54,025 nucleotides of DNA, from positions 1 through 54,025 of the forward strand of contig CAMGFA010000006.1 of assembly GCA_946055165.1 (NCBI GenBank). The letters are read 5' to 3'. The stretch comes from an uncultured Bacteroidales bacterium. GTDB lineage: Bacteria > Bacteroidota > Bacteroidia > Bacteroidales > UBA932. The notes under the pieces were generated by a model. The model made no database searches, was not told where the DNA came from, and worked only from the letters and a program-made list of their open reading frames with translations. Below, piece after piece: positions 1 through 8,187 of this stretch; positions within the stretch are counted from its first letter, which is position 1; the number at the start of each line of letters is the position of its first letter. Position numbers and translations under genes: made by a program.

Positions 1-51
1 GGTACTAACTCTTTTCCAATTAGAATCTCAAACACAGGGTTTTGGACATGA
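1..51 (+). CDS. Possible 3' end of a gene entering from the left edge
   Basis: The first 16 codons are open in frame 1 and end at TGA (49-51). The residues (ending ISNTGFWT) read like the last beta-strand of a secreted Bacteroidota beta-sandwich protein, but this is too little for a family call. Positions 52-105 hold nothing I can recognise. This could equally be chance. Confidence 0.2.
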   Translation, partial: GTNSFPIRISNTGFWT

Positions 52-105
52 TCCTGTATTTTTATGATTTACAGAATATTATAAAGATTGGTTCCCGATT
101 AGTTG

Positions 106-141
106 CAAAAAAAAGAGGATGGCCGTTTGGTCATCCTCTTT
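106..141 (-). terminator. Intrinsic terminator of tRNA-Val
   Basis: A 13-bp hairpin (112-124 pairs with 129-141, one G-T wobble, loop GTTT) is followed on the minus strand by a run of eight T (read from 114-107 of the plus strand). It begins right at the tRNA 3' CCA, so it is placed to end the tRNA transcript. Confidence 0.8.
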
Positions 142-218
142 GGTGGGAGCTGAGGGAGTCGAACCCCCGACCCTCTGCTTGTAAGGCAGACGCTCTGAAC
201 CAACTGAGCTAAGCTCCC
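141..218 (-). tRNA. tRNA-Val (anticodon TAC)
   Basis: The minus strand folds as a complete cloverleaf. The 7-bp acceptor stem is GGGAGCT with AGCTCCC, the anticodon stem is TCTGC/GCAGA around loop CTTACAA, and the T-arm contains GGTTCGACTCC. The loop places TAC at positions 34-36, which reads GTA valine codons. Discriminator A (144) and an encoded CCA (143-141) are present. A good promoter lies about 30 nt upstream and a terminator hairpin starts at the 3' end, so this looks like a single-gene transcript. Confidence 0.95.
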
Positions 219-247
219 GATTAGTGGTCCCGCGTTGTTTGGGATTG

Positions 248-276
248 CAAAGGTAGCACAATTTTTTTAATTGCAA
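248..276 (-). promoter_or_regulatory. Promoter of tRNA-Val
   Basis: On the minus strand a perfect Bacteroidota -7 element TACCTTTG (255-248) lies 18 nt downstream of a -33 TTG (276-274). The predicted start of transcription is roughly 25 nt before the mature tRNA 5' end. Confidence 0.7.
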
Positions 277-307
277 AAATATTTCTGCATTTTTTTCAAA
301 TATTTTT

Positions 308-315
308 TAAATTTG
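308..315 (+). promoter_or_regulatory. -7 promoter element of the two-domain lipoprotein gene
   Basis: A perfect TAAATTTG match sits in an AT-rich tract about 85 nt before the lipoprotein start codon at 401. No clean -33 TTTG is visible upstream. The predicted leader is about 80 nt. Confidence 0.5.
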
Positions 316-400
316 CTCCGACAACACAATCAAGGTCCTTTGTCAGTATGCAACGAATAATCCTGCAAAGGCATCTTTTGATGTAAAAATACAAGTGATT

Positions 401-1621
401 ATGAGAGTTTTCAAGTTTATGCGGCTTGTTTGTGCAAGCCTTTGCGTTGCGGCCGTTAGTGCCTGTCACGTCAAAATTCACGGTCCCATCGGTCAGGGTC
501 CGGACCAGGACATAGACGACCAACTCACAGAGGGGCTGAGGGTATCGGCCGATTTCTTTGGAGATTATTACGGAAGTGGTTACAACAATTTCATACTCCT
601 TTTCCAGATTGGCAAAATCGACCCTGTAAGCAATAAGTTCATTGGCTACGGAGAGGAAGTTTCAATAGACCTTCTTACCGTTGGAGGTTCGAAGAATGAA
701 CTTCCGGTGGGAACATATTATATTGGAAACAGAAATCACAATGCTGCCGGAATAGTACCGTCTACTCCTTGGACCGTAAGGGACGACCTGCTAGACAAGG
801 GCGTGGATATCAGTGGCTATCCTGAATCTGCTCTTGATGAGGTAATCAATTGGGGCAATACTTATTTATATCGTCAGAGCAACAGTGAGAATTATTCTCT
901 CTCCCCTCTGGATGATGCGAAACTGCTCATCAGCCGAAGAGGAGGACAGTATTACTTCTCTCTAGAGATAGAATCGGGCTATGATGATTACGATTACTAC
1001 TACATCGGCCCGTTGAGCATTGTCGACCGAAGCCAGGAACTGGAAGCAAAGGAAGTGGTGTTCAATCGCATCGGCGGAATCAGTGCCCGCTACGAAGGTG
1101 ATGTTTGGGGAATCGGCGCGAGTACATGGAACCTTTTCCTCGATAACGCAGACAAGCCGAATGAGTTCCTGTCTATCGAGTGGACCACAAGTGTTGTAGG
1201 AACGCAGGTTCCTGTTGGATCGTATGACATTCCGAAGGATTTCTATACAACCAAATACAAAAATATGCTCCATCCTTTGTATTTTTCGGACGATGTGGTC
1301 TATGGAACCTATTATGGAAGGGAGAATCAGGATGGCACATTTGACATCCTCTATGCTCCGGAAGATGAGGGAGGATGGTTGGCAATTGACAAAAAGGGTG
1401 ATGTTTACACAATATCGCTGAGTTTTTATGATAAAGAAATGAATGTGGATTTCTCCTGCGACTATATAGGAACGATTGTTGCAGTGGAAATACAGGCCGC
1501 CACCAAAGCTGAAGGCAAGACACAAAGAAGCTGCGGAAAGGCCGGCCGCACACGAAAAGCCAGCCTTTCGGCAGTGAACAAGGCAACTGCGGAAAGGAGC
1601 TTTTCCAATCGCGGCTTATAA
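401..1621 (+). CDS. Two-domain lipoprotein of unknown function
   Basis: This encodes 406 residues. I start at ATG 401 rather than the in-frame GTG at 395 because the signal peptide then begins cleanly (MRVFKFMRLVC...). The lipobox AVSAC places lipidation at Cys ~22, so the mature protein is expected to be membrane-anchored outside the cytoplasm. Two internal halves look homologous: each has a P-V-G-(T/S)-Y strand (LPVGTYYI; VPVGSYDI) and a D-Y-I-G closing strand (YYYIGPL; CDYIGTI), so it is probably a duplicated beta-sandwich domain. The last ~40 residues switch abruptly to a Lys/Arg/Ser/Ala-rich tail that ends 6 nt before the tmRNA gene; the tail may be an out-of-frame extension. I do not recognise the family. 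It is real by signal peptide and length; its role is unknown. Confidence 0.7.
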   Translation: MRVFKFMRLVCASLCVAAVSACHVKIHGPIGQGPDQDIDDQLTEGLRVSADFFGDYYGSGYNNFILLFQIGKIDPVSNKFIGYGEEVSIDLLTVGGSKNELPVGTYYIGNRNHNAAGIVPSTPWTVRDDLLDKGVDISGYPESALDEVINWGNTYLYRQSNSENYSLSPLDDAKLLISRRGGQYYFSLEIESGYDDYDYYYIGPLSIVDRSQELEAKEVVFNRIGGISARYEGDVWGIGASTWNLFLDNADKPNEFLSIEWTTSVVGTQVPVGSYDIPKDFYTTKYKNMLHPLYFSDDVVYGTYYGRENQDGTFDILYAPEDEGGWLAIDKKGDVYTISLSFYDKEMNVDFSCDYIGTIVAVEIQAATKAEGKTQRSCGKAGRTRKASLSAVNKATAERSFSNRGL

Positions 1622-1627
1622 ATTACC

Positions 1628-2021
1628 GGGGATGTTTTGGTTTTGACAGCATCGTAAACGGTAGCAAGCACGTCGAGAGTTGTAAGCCCTCTCGTAAATC
1701 CCAGTTTACAAAAAATTAGTAGGCAACTACAATTATTCATACGCTTGCTAGTCTCCAAGAGATTGAGCATTAATCAGAGCCGCCAAGGCTGCGGCACTGA
1801 CGTATATCCCGCCGCGTTTTTCGCCGCTTATGCACGGTATATGGGGTATCATTCAAAGCGGATGCACGGGTGGATGTCCCTAAAGCCCGCCAAGATTCAA
1901 GGACTAAGTTGAGATTGGCCCGTCTTCCGGCAGATCTCTTCCGACAAGCAAAGGAAGAATAAGCGTGTAGAAAACTATTGGATATTATGTTTGGACGAGG
2001 GTTCGAGTCCCTCCATCTCCA
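1628..2021 (+). ncRNA. ssrA: tmRNA (transfer-messenger RNA)
   Basis: The 5' end GGGGATG pairs with CATCTCC at the 3' end (one G-U) as the tRNA-like acceptor stem, followed by discriminator A at 2021. The 3' half carries a T-arm with GGTTCGAGTCC. CCA is not encoded. The E. coli-like context TTAGTA precedes the resume codon GGC at 1722, and the frame runs 9 codons to TAG (1749-1751). The predicted tag is GNYNYSYAC, whose last residues differ from the usual -ALAA. The molecule rescues stalled ribosomes and tags the nascent chain for proteolysis. The gene lies directly after the lipoprotein gene and before an integration-prone debris zone. Confidence 0.93.
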
Positions 2022-2063
2022 CAGTTTACATTGTGTTTCAATTAGTTACACAATTTGCGCACA

Positions 2064-2100
2064 AATTTACGCACAGGTTTTGATGACTTGTGCGTAATTT
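2064..2100 (+). terminator. Candidate tmRNA terminator hairpin
   Basis: TACGCACA (2068-2075) pairs with TGTGCGTA (2089-2096), extended imperfectly by AAATT/AATTT, around a 13-nt loop. Only a short T-tract follows, so it may be a weak terminator or a remnant of a mobile-element end beside the tmRNA 3' end. Confidence 0.4.
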
Positions 2101-2235
2101 ATTTATGACAAATCTTCATCCCTTCAGTTGTGCAGAGTTTCTTTTTCTGCACAATGGCCATACATAGACATGGCCGAAAAGGCCAAAACCGACGCCATGG
2201 ACGCCATGGAGAAGGCGCTCGGAGGAAAAGATTAA
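2098..2235 (+). pseudogene. Unrecognised gene-end debris downstream of the tmRNA gene
   Basis: An open stretch without a start codon near its beginning runs from 2098 to TAA at 2233-2235. Its last 21 codons from ATG 2170 (MAEKAKTDAMDAMEKALGG...) form a regular charged helix that looks like a real protein C-terminus. No ribosome-binding site or promoter is evident. It could be the tail of a gene truncated by insertion or deletion at the tmRNA 3' end, or a tiny real gene. The rest of 2022-2314 has only the hairpin at 2064 and the repeats at 2258. Confidence 0.3.
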
Positions 2236-2257
2236 AAGATTTGCAAATCACAAATCC

Positions 2258-2293
2258 ATTGAGTAAATTTGCGCAGTGTATTGAGTAAAATTT
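2258..2293 (+). repeat. Tandem ATTGAGTAAA(A)TTT repeats before the ATPase gene
   Basis: Two near-identical 13-14 nt copies (2258-2270, 2280-2293) sit two helical turns apart (22 nt start to start), just upstream of the ATPase start at 2315. They could be an operator. No TAnnTTTG element is seen here. Confidence 0.4.
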
Positions 2294-2314
2294 AAACAAA
2301 CGATATAACACATT

Positions 2315-3505
2315 ATGTATCAGAGGAAACAATATCATACTTTATTATCCAGGATGCGGGAAAAACGGCGTTTCATTCAAGTAATTATGGGCCCACGTCA
2401 GGTTGGTAAGTCCACACTAATGAAGCAAGTCGTCAATGCTTTAGACATCCCTTTCGTCTTCTATCCTGCCGATGCCGTCCCTGCAACCCAGCTTAGTTGG
2501 ATCAGTGATTGCTGGAATGCCGCCCGAGCCAAGATGCGTGTGGAGGGCTTGAAGGAACTCATCCTTGTCATTGATGAGATACAGAAGATCATAGGCTGGA
2601 GTGAGGTAGTCAAAAAGGAATGGGACACTGACACCTTTTATGATGTAAACCTCAAAGTCATTCTCCTGGGGTCCTCCCGCGTGATGCTGGACAAAGGCCT
2701 CTCTGACAGTTTGGAAGGCCGCTTCGAGCGAATCATTCTTTCCCACTGGTCCTTCGCAGAAATGCGCGATGCTTTCGGCTTCACTCTGGATCAATTCATT
2801 TACTACGGAGCCTATCCAGGAATCGCGGAATTAATTGGCGATGAAGACCGCTGGCGTGATTACATCACCGGTGCCATTGTCGATGCCACCATCAATAAAG
2901 ACATCCTAGTCAACGAAAAGATTGCTAAACCAGCTCTGCTCCGGCAGACCTTTGAACTCTCTGCCGCATATTCTGGAAAGGAATTATCCTTAACCAAGAT
3001 GATTGGTCAGCTGCAGGACGCCGGCAACACAACAACAATAGCTGGATATCTAAATCTTCTCTCACAGGCCGGGCTTGTATGTGGACTAAATAAGTATGCC
3101 GTAGATTTGGCACGCAAGAAAAACAGCGTCCCCAAGCATCAGGTATATAACAATGCCCTGAAGAATATTTATTGCGAGAAATCTTTTGCCGATGCCGTTC
3201 AAGACCGTTCACTTTGGGGACGATTGTTCGAGTCTGCTATTGGTGCTCATATCATGAGCTATGCTTATGTCGGTGATTACAAGGTGTACTATTGGAGAAC
3301 CGATCCTGGTACTGAGGTCGATTATGTCCTGGAGAAGAAGGGCAAGGTTATCGCAATTGAAGTCAAAAGTAATTCAGATTCCGGTAATAAAGGACTGGAC
3401 GAGTTCAAGGCCCAGTACAAACCCTACCTTGCACTGGTTGTTGGTGACGGCGGAATGAAAGCGGAAGACTTCCTGAGCATGAATCCGGTAGACCTGTTCA
3501 AGTAG
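2315..3505 (+). CDS. DUF4143-type AAA ATPase
   Basis: This 396-residue protein has an AAA_14-like N-terminal ATPase with Walker A GPRQVGKST (about residues 27-35) and Walker B LILVIDEIQKI (about 86-96). The C-terminal DUF4143 region includes a PD-(D/E)XK-like signature, EVDYVLEKKG followed by AIEVKS (about 330-350). The arginine-rich SRVML/GRFERI segment after Walker B is typical. Such ATPases are abundant, laterally mobile and mostly uncharacterised; proposed roles range from DNA-associated to toxin-antitoxin-like functions, none shown here. It is a lone gene between the tmRNA debris zone and metF, with its own upstream repeats, consistent with acquisition. The family call is firm; the function is unknown. 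Confidence 0.85.
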   Translation: MYQRKQYHTLLSRMREKRRFIQVIMGPRQVGKSTLMKQVVNALDIPFVFYPADAVPATQLSWISDCWNAARAKMRVEGLKELILVIDEIQKIIGWSEVVKKEWDTDTFYDVNLKVILLGSSRVMLDKGLSDSLEGRFERIILSHWSFAEMRDAFGFTLDQFIYYGAYPGIAELIGDEDRWRDYITGAIVDATINKDILVNEKIAKPALLRQTFELSAAYSGKELSLTKMIGQLQDAGNTTTIAGYLNLLSQAGLVCGLNKYAVDLARKKNSVPKHQVYNNALKNIYCEKSFADAVQDRSLWGRLFESAIGAHIMSYAYVGDYKVYYWRTDPGTEVDYVLEKKGKVIAIEVKSNSDSGNKGLDEFKAQYKPYLALVVGDGGMKAEDFLSMNPVDLFK

Positions 3506-3560
3506 CCGAAACCTCCTTCTTTCCGTTTAAAACTCTGTTGAAAATTTTTCCAAAAATTCT

Positions 3561-3597
3561 TCCCCGTCTCAGTGTACTGTGGCGGGGATTCTTTAAA
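3561..3597 (+). terminator. Likely terminator after the ATPase gene
   Basis: TCCCCG (3561-3566) pairs with CGGGGA (3583-3588), with a small inner CAGT/ACTG stem, followed by TTCTTT. It is moderate in strength and lies about 55 nt after the ATPase stop. Confidence 0.5.
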
Positions 3598-3673
3598 AAG
3601 TTATCAACACTCCAAGAAATCCAGGCTCAGGTGCAAAACCCTGTGTGCCTCAACACTGCAAGAGTCTTCCCAT

Positions 3674-3707
3674 CGTTTGATAATTTCGGGAAAAATTCAT
3701 TACTTTG
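3674..3707 (+). promoter_or_regulatory. Promoter of metF-metH
   Basis: A TTTG at about 3676-3679 is followed 20-21 nt later by TTACTTTG (3700-3707), one mismatch from TAnnTTTG. Only 6 nt separate this element from the metF ATG at 3714, so the transcript is probably leaderless or nearly so. Confidence 0.55.
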
Positions 3708-3713
3708 CAGATA

Positions 3714-4631
3714 ATGAAAATCAGCGAAATTCTCAGCAACAGCAAACAGTTCGTCTCCCTCGAAGTGGTCCCGCCCCAAAGGACAATGACCAGAGCCGAA
3801 CTGCTCGACAACATACGTCCCCTGATGGAGTTCAAACCTCCATACATCAACGTCACCAACCATCGCGACGAATATATCTACGTTCCGCAGGCCGACGGCA
3901 GCTACAGCCGCAGACTCCAGCGCCGCAGCGTGAGCCAAACCGCAGTATGCGCCTCCATAATGGACGAATTCAAAGTTGAAGTGGTACCCCACATCATCTG
4001 CGCCGGCGCAAGCCGCGAGCAGCTCTTCTACGAACTCTCCGACTTCCGCTATCTCGGCGTGGAGAACATAATGGCCCTCCGCGGAGATTGCCTGCTCGGA
4101 GAAAAACGCTTCACCCCAGAGCCCGGAGGCTACAGCTACGCCTCGCAGCTCGTGGCCGACATAAGAAAAGAAGCCGCCACGAAAGACCTCTGCATCGGAG
4201 TGGGCGCATATCCCGAAAAACACTTCGAAGCCCCCAACCTCGAAACCGACATTGCCCGCCTGAAAGAAAAAGTGGAAGCCGGAGCCGATTATATCATAAC
4301 CCAGATGTTCTTCGACAACTCACTGTTCTACAAGTTCGTAGAACTGGCGCGCGAAGCCGGGATAGAAGTCCCGATAATTCCGGGACTCAAGCCGATAACA
4401 TCGTACCGCCAGCTGACACTGCTGCCGGAAGCCTTTTCTATCAACATTCCTCTCGAACTCAGCTCGGAACTCGAAGCCCACAAGGACGACAAGGCAGCCT
4501 GCTACGAAATAGGCAGGGAATGGGCCCTGATGCAGACCAAAGACCTCCTGTCCCACGGAGTGCCGGCCGTGCATTTTTACACGATGGGCAAATCGGACAA
4601 TATCATCGGCGTAATCAAAGAATGCTTCTAA
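3714..4631 (+). CDS. metF: 5,10-methylenetetrahydrofolate reductase
   Basis: This 305-residue cytosolic flavoenzyme reduces 5,10-methylene-THF to 5-methyl-THF, the methyl donor used by the product of the next gene. Recognisable family segments are FVSLEVVPPQR near the N-terminus, INVTNHRDE, HIICAGAS, NIMALRGD, GVGAYPEKH, ADYIITQMFFD and IIPGLKPI. I take ATG 3714 rather than the TTG at 3705, because the TTG lies inside the promoter element. The 3' end overlaps metH by 10 nt, so the two steps of methionine methyl-group synthesis are translationally coupled. Length is normal for a bacterial MetF without the eukaryotic regulatory domain. Confidence 0.95.
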   Translation: MKISEILSNSKQFVSLEVVPPQRTMTRAELLDNIRPLMEFKPPYINVTNHRDEYIYVPQADGSYSRRLQRRSVSQTAVCASIMDEFKVEVVPHIICAGASREQLFYELSDFRYLGVENIMALRGDCLLGEKRFTPEPGGYSYASQLVADIRKEAATKDLCIGVGAYPEKHFEAPNLETDIARLKEKVEAGADYIITQMFFDNSLFYKFVELAREAGIEVPIIPGLKPITSYRQLTLLPEAFSINIPLELSSELEAHKDDKAACYEIGREWALMQTKDLLSHGVPAVHFYTMGKSDNIIGVIKECF

Positions 4632-7600
4632 ACTGCACAGACAGAATACTTTTGCTCGACGGCGCAATGGGAACGCAGCTTCAGGCGCGCTTCCCCGGCT
4701 GCTCCAATTTCGAGACCCTCAACCTCAGCAATCCCGATGCAGTGCAGGCCGTGCACGAAGCCTACATTGCAGCCGGAGCCGATATCATCGAGACCAACAG
4801 CTTCGGAGCCAACCGCATAGGCCAGGAAGAATACGGACTGCAGGACAAGGCGGCCGAAATGGCCTTCGAAGCGGCCCGAATCGCACGCCGGGCTGCCGAC
4901 CGCGCCGGGCGCGAAGTGCTGGTTGCAGGCAGCGTGGGCCCCACCGGGAAATCGCTCTCGCTCGCATCGGACATTAACGACCCGGCCTTCAGAAAATACG
5001 ATTTCGACGCCATGGTGCAGGTTTACGGCGAGCAGATAGAGGCCCTTGCCCGAGGCGGGGCGGATATCATCCTCATCGAGACCTGTTTCGATGCGCTCAA
5101 TGTCAAGGCGGCGCTCTACGCAATGGACAAACTCGGAATCGGACTGCCTGTGGCAGTGTCGGTATCGGTCGGCGACCGCAGTGGACGCACTCTCACCGGA
5201 CAGACCATCGAGGCGTTCTACCGCAGCGTGGAGCACGGCAGGCTTTGGGCTTTCGGGCTCAACTGCTCGCTCGGAGCGCAGGAACTCAGCCCTCTGGTGG
5301 AGGATTTGGCCCGCTTTGCCGCCTGCAGGGTACTCTGTTACCCCAACGCCGGCTTGCCCAACGAGATGGGGGAGTACGACCAGAGTCCCTCCCAAATGGC
5401 AGAGCAGATGCAGGCCATGGCCGCAAAGGGCATTCTCAACATAGCGGGAGGCTGCTGCGGAACCACTCCCGAACACATTGCCGCAATTGCCCGCGCCCTT
5501 GGCCGCTGCCCGGTGCGCAAGCTCCCTCCCTCCAATGACAAAGTGCTCTACGTGAGCGGATTGGAGGCTGTGGCAATAGATAGTGAGCACAACAATTTCA
5601 CCAATATAGGCGAGCGCACCAACGTTGCCGGATCGCGGAAATTCGCCCGCCTCATCGCTGCCGGAGAATACGAGCAGGCGCTGCAGATTGCCGCCGGCCA
5701 GATAGAAGGCGGGGCCTCCGTCATCGACGTGAATATGGACGATGCAATGCTGGATGCGCCGCTGCAGATGCGTACTTTCCTCAGGCACATCTCTAACGAC
5801 CCGGCCGTTGCCAAGGCCGCAATAATGGTCGATTCATCCGATTGGAAGGCCGTGCTCGAAGGTCTCAAGAACGCCCAGGGCAAGTGCATTGTCAATTCCA
5901 TCTCTCTGAAAGACGGAGAAGCGCTTTTCCTTGAAAAAGCGCAGGAAATCAAGCGCTTGGGTGCTGCGATGATTGTGATGGCCTTCGATGAAGAGGGCCA
6001 GGCTACAAGCTACGGCAGGAAGATCGAGATTTGTGAAAGGGCCTACCGACTGCTTTCCCAAAAGGCCGGAATCCTGCCGCGCGACATCATATTCGACGTG
6101 AACGTGCTCTCCGTGGGAACGGGAATCGAGGAGCATAGGCGCTATGGAGTGGATTTCATAGAAGCAGTGCGCTGGATAAAGACCCATCTGCCGGGAGTGC
6201 GCACTTCGGGCGGCATTTCCAACCTCTCCTTTGCCTTCCGCGGCAACAATGCCGTGCGCGAGGCAATGCATTCGGCTTTCCTCTACCACGCCACGGCTGC
6301 CGGCCTGGATATGGGCATCGTGAACCCTTCCATGCTCCAGGTCTATAGCGAGATTGAGCCTGATATGCTCCGGAAAGTGGAAGATGTCATTCTCGACCGA
6401 TGCCCCCACGCAACCGAAGCCCTCATTGCCAAGGCCCAGGAGGTGATGGAGGCTGCCGCATCGGCTGCCCGGAGTTCTTCGGGCAGCGCTCCGTCTGGAG
6501 AAGCCTCCGACCCGAAGCAGAGACTTTCTGCCGCACTGGTCAAGGGCCGAACCGATACCCTGCAGCAGGATGTGCTGTCCTGCCTTGAAATTCTGGGCAG
6601 TGCCGTTGCCGTTATCGAGGGACCTCTGATGGAGGGAATGCAGACCGTAGGCGACAACTTCGGCGCAGGCCGCATGTTCCTTCCGCAGGTGGTGAAATCG
6701 GCCCGTATAATGCGCGAAGCCATAGACATTCTGGCTCCTTATATGGAGGCGTCTGACACTTCTTCTACGGTATCCAAGCCGAAGTTCCTTATAGCTACCG
6801 TGAAGGGCGATGTGCACGACATAGGAAAGAACATCACAGCCATAGTGCTGTCCTGCAATGGTTTTGAAGTCACCGACCTCGGGGTCATGGTGCCTCGCGA
6901 GGACATCCTCGACAAGGCTGCAGAAATCGGGGCCGACATCATAGGGGTGAGCGGACTCATCACGCCTTCGCTTTTCCAGATGGAGGAGCTTTGCCGCGAG
7001 ATGAGTGCCCGCGGGCTCAGCACTCCGCTTTTTGTCGGCGGGGCGAGCGCATCGGCCCTGCATACTGCCGTAAAACTGGCGCCGCTCTACCCTCACGTGT
7101 TCTACGGGGCGGACGCATCGGCCAGCGCGGTAATGGCCAAGCGCTGTATGATGGACCGCGAGTCCTTCGAAGAGCAGGAGCATCAAAAGCAGGCCGAGCT
7201 CCGGGCTCTTGCAAAAAAGTCGCGCGTGCAGGAGGATGTTGCAGAGGCAAAGCACTTCCCGCAGGAATCGTTCCTCAGGGGAAAGCTCCTTGAGGATATC
7301 CCATTTATGGAACTGCCTCTGGAGCAGGCTTTGAAGCATTTCGACTGGCGCATGTTCTTCGCCATCTGGGGAGTCAAGTACGATGCCTCCCTCAAGGCCG
7401 ATGCCGAGCAGCTCATCCAGCATCTTCGCGATACCGATGCTCTTTCTATAAGACTGGCAGTCAAGTTCTTCGAAGCTCATAGGGAGGGCGACGACATCAT
7501 CTTCGAAGGCAGGCGTCTTCCGATGCTGAGGCAGGAGAGGGGAGAGCGTCTCTGCCTTGCCGACTACCTTACGGAGGACAGGGCGGCCAAGGGCTCTCCT

Positions 7601-8077
7601 TTCGGAGTCTTTGCCATCAGCGTGCACACCCGCATTGCCCACTGCAACTGCGCCCAGTGCGCTGCCGTATATGAGCCCATGCTGCTGAGATCCGTGAAAG
7701 TCACCCTGGCCGAGGCCGCATCGTCCTGGATAGATGCAGAATTGCAGCCGCATCTTTCCGGCACCGGAGCAAAACTTGTGAAGCCGGCGGCCGGCTACTA
7801 CAGCTGCCCGGACCACAGTCTCAAGCGCGATATCATGGAACTCCTGCCTCAGAGCGACAGGCTCGAAATCCAGTTTACCGAGAGCTTTGCGATGATTCCC
7901 GATGCCTCCATCTGCGGCTTCGTTTTCGCGCACCCGGCGGCAGGCTATCCGGAAATCCGCCAGCTCAGCCGTGCCGCCATCGACGACTACGCCCGCCGCC
8001 GTTCCATGACTCCTGCCCGGGCACGCCTCTTCCTAAGTCACCTTGCCAGCTCTGATGACTACTCAACAGGAATCTGA
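4622..8077 (+). CDS. metH: Cobalamin-dependent methionine synthase
   Basis: This 1151-residue enzyme transfers the methyl group of methyl-THF to homocysteine via B12. The domains run in the usual order. The homocysteine domain (about 1-300) has zinc ligands in GLNCSLG (~Cys215) and GGCCGTT (~277-278). The pterin domain (about 325-590) starts at FTNIGERTNVAGS. The B12 cap and Rossmann domain contain DVHDIGKN, with the lower-ligand His near 731. A C-terminal AdoMet activation domain ends with AAGYYSCPDH. I start at ATG 4622, inside the metF tail; the open frame extends farther upstream but that part is only the metF shadow. Length is slightly below the ~1230 of E. coli. The activation domain looks shortened but keeps its key segment. 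A cobalamin source is implied. Confidence 0.95.
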   Translation: MLLNCTDRILLLDGAMGTQLQARFPGCSNFETLNLSNPDAVQAVHEAYIAAGADIIETNSFGANRIGQEEYGLQDKAAEMAFEAARIARRAADRAGREVLVAGSVGPTGKSLSLASDINDPAFRKYDFDAMVQVYGEQIEALARGGADIILIETCFDALNVKAALYAMDKLGIGLPVAVSVSVGDRSGRTLTGQTIEAFYRSVEHGRLWAFGLNCSLGAQELSPLVEDLARFAACRVLCYPNAGLPNEMGEYDQSPSQMAEQMQAMAAKGILNIAGGCCGTTPEHIAAIARALGRCPVRKLPPSNDKVLYVSGLEAVAIDSEHNNFTNIGERTNVAGSRKFARLIAAGEYEQALQIAAGQIEGGASVIDVNMDDAMLDAPLQMRTFLRHISNDPAVAKAAIMVDSSDWKAVLEGLKNAQGKCIVNSISLKDGEALFLEKAQEIKRLGAAMIVMAFDEEGQATSYGRKIEICERAYRLLSQKAGILPRDIIFDVNVLSVGTGIEEHRRYGVDFIEAVRWIKTHLPGVRTSGGISNLSFAFRGNNAVREAMHSAFLYHATAAGLDMGIVNPSMLQVYSEIEPDMLRKVEDVILDRCPHATEALIAKAQEVMEAAASAARSSSGSAPSGEASDPKQRLSAALVKGRTDTLQQDVLSCLEILGSAVAVIEGPLMEGMQTVGDNFGAGRMFLPQVVKSARIMREAIDILAPYMEASDTSSTVSKPKFLIATVKGDVHDIGKNITAIVLSCNGFEVTDLGVMVPREDILDKAAEIGADIIGVSGLITPSLFQMEELCREMSARGLSTPLFVGGASASALHTAVKLAPLYPHVFYGADASASAVMAKRCMMDRESFEEQEHQKQAELRALAKKSRVQEDVAEAKHFPQESFLRGKLLEDIPFMELPLEQALKHFDWRMFFAIWGVKYDASLKADAEQLIQHLRDTDALSIRLAVKFFEAHREGDDIIFEGRRLPMLRQERGERLCLADYLTEDRAAKGSPFGVFAISVHTRIAHCNCAQCAAVYEPMLLRSVKVTLAEAASSWIDAELQPHLSGTGAKLVKPAAGYYSCPDHSLKRDIMELLPQSDRLEIQFTESFAMIPDASICGFVFAHPAAGYPEIRQLSRAAIDDYARRRSMTPARARLFLSHLASSDDYSTGI

Positions 8078-8187
8078 ATCACAGTGAGCCAGTCGGCGGG
8101 ATTGTCCTGGTCCCAGGCCCCGTGCACATAGTTGGCCCGCGGCGGTGCGCAAACCTTGAGCCCTTGCTCCTCAATCCATGCAAAAAT
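8059..8187 (-). pseudogene. C-terminal fragment of a GyrI/AraC effector-binding-type domain
   Basis: Directly after the comEC stop, in the same frame, 42 sense codons run to TAG at 8061-8059. They read like the end of a GyrI-like small-molecule-binding protein (FAWIEEQGLKVCAPPR, then ADWLTVIQIPVE). No start codon or upstream part of such a gene exists here, and its 3' end overlaps metH by 19 nt. I infer a deletion that removed most of this gene and probably the 3' end of comEC. Confidence 0.65.

Noticed and set aside
1723..1773. Alternative tmRNA tag frame starting GCA at 1723
   Set aside because: It would give a long tag (16 codons, ATTIIHTLAS...) with no resemblance to known tags; the GGC frame follows TTAGTA and has standard length.
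4088..4621. N-terminal extension of metH giving a 1329-residue protein
   Set aside because: This part is metF read in another frame; the family N-terminus begins at ATG 4622.
5834..7933. Very long open frame on the minus strand opposite metH (699 codons)
   Set aside because: It lies fully antisense to metH, has no recognisable domain or start context, and follows from GC-rich codon bias.
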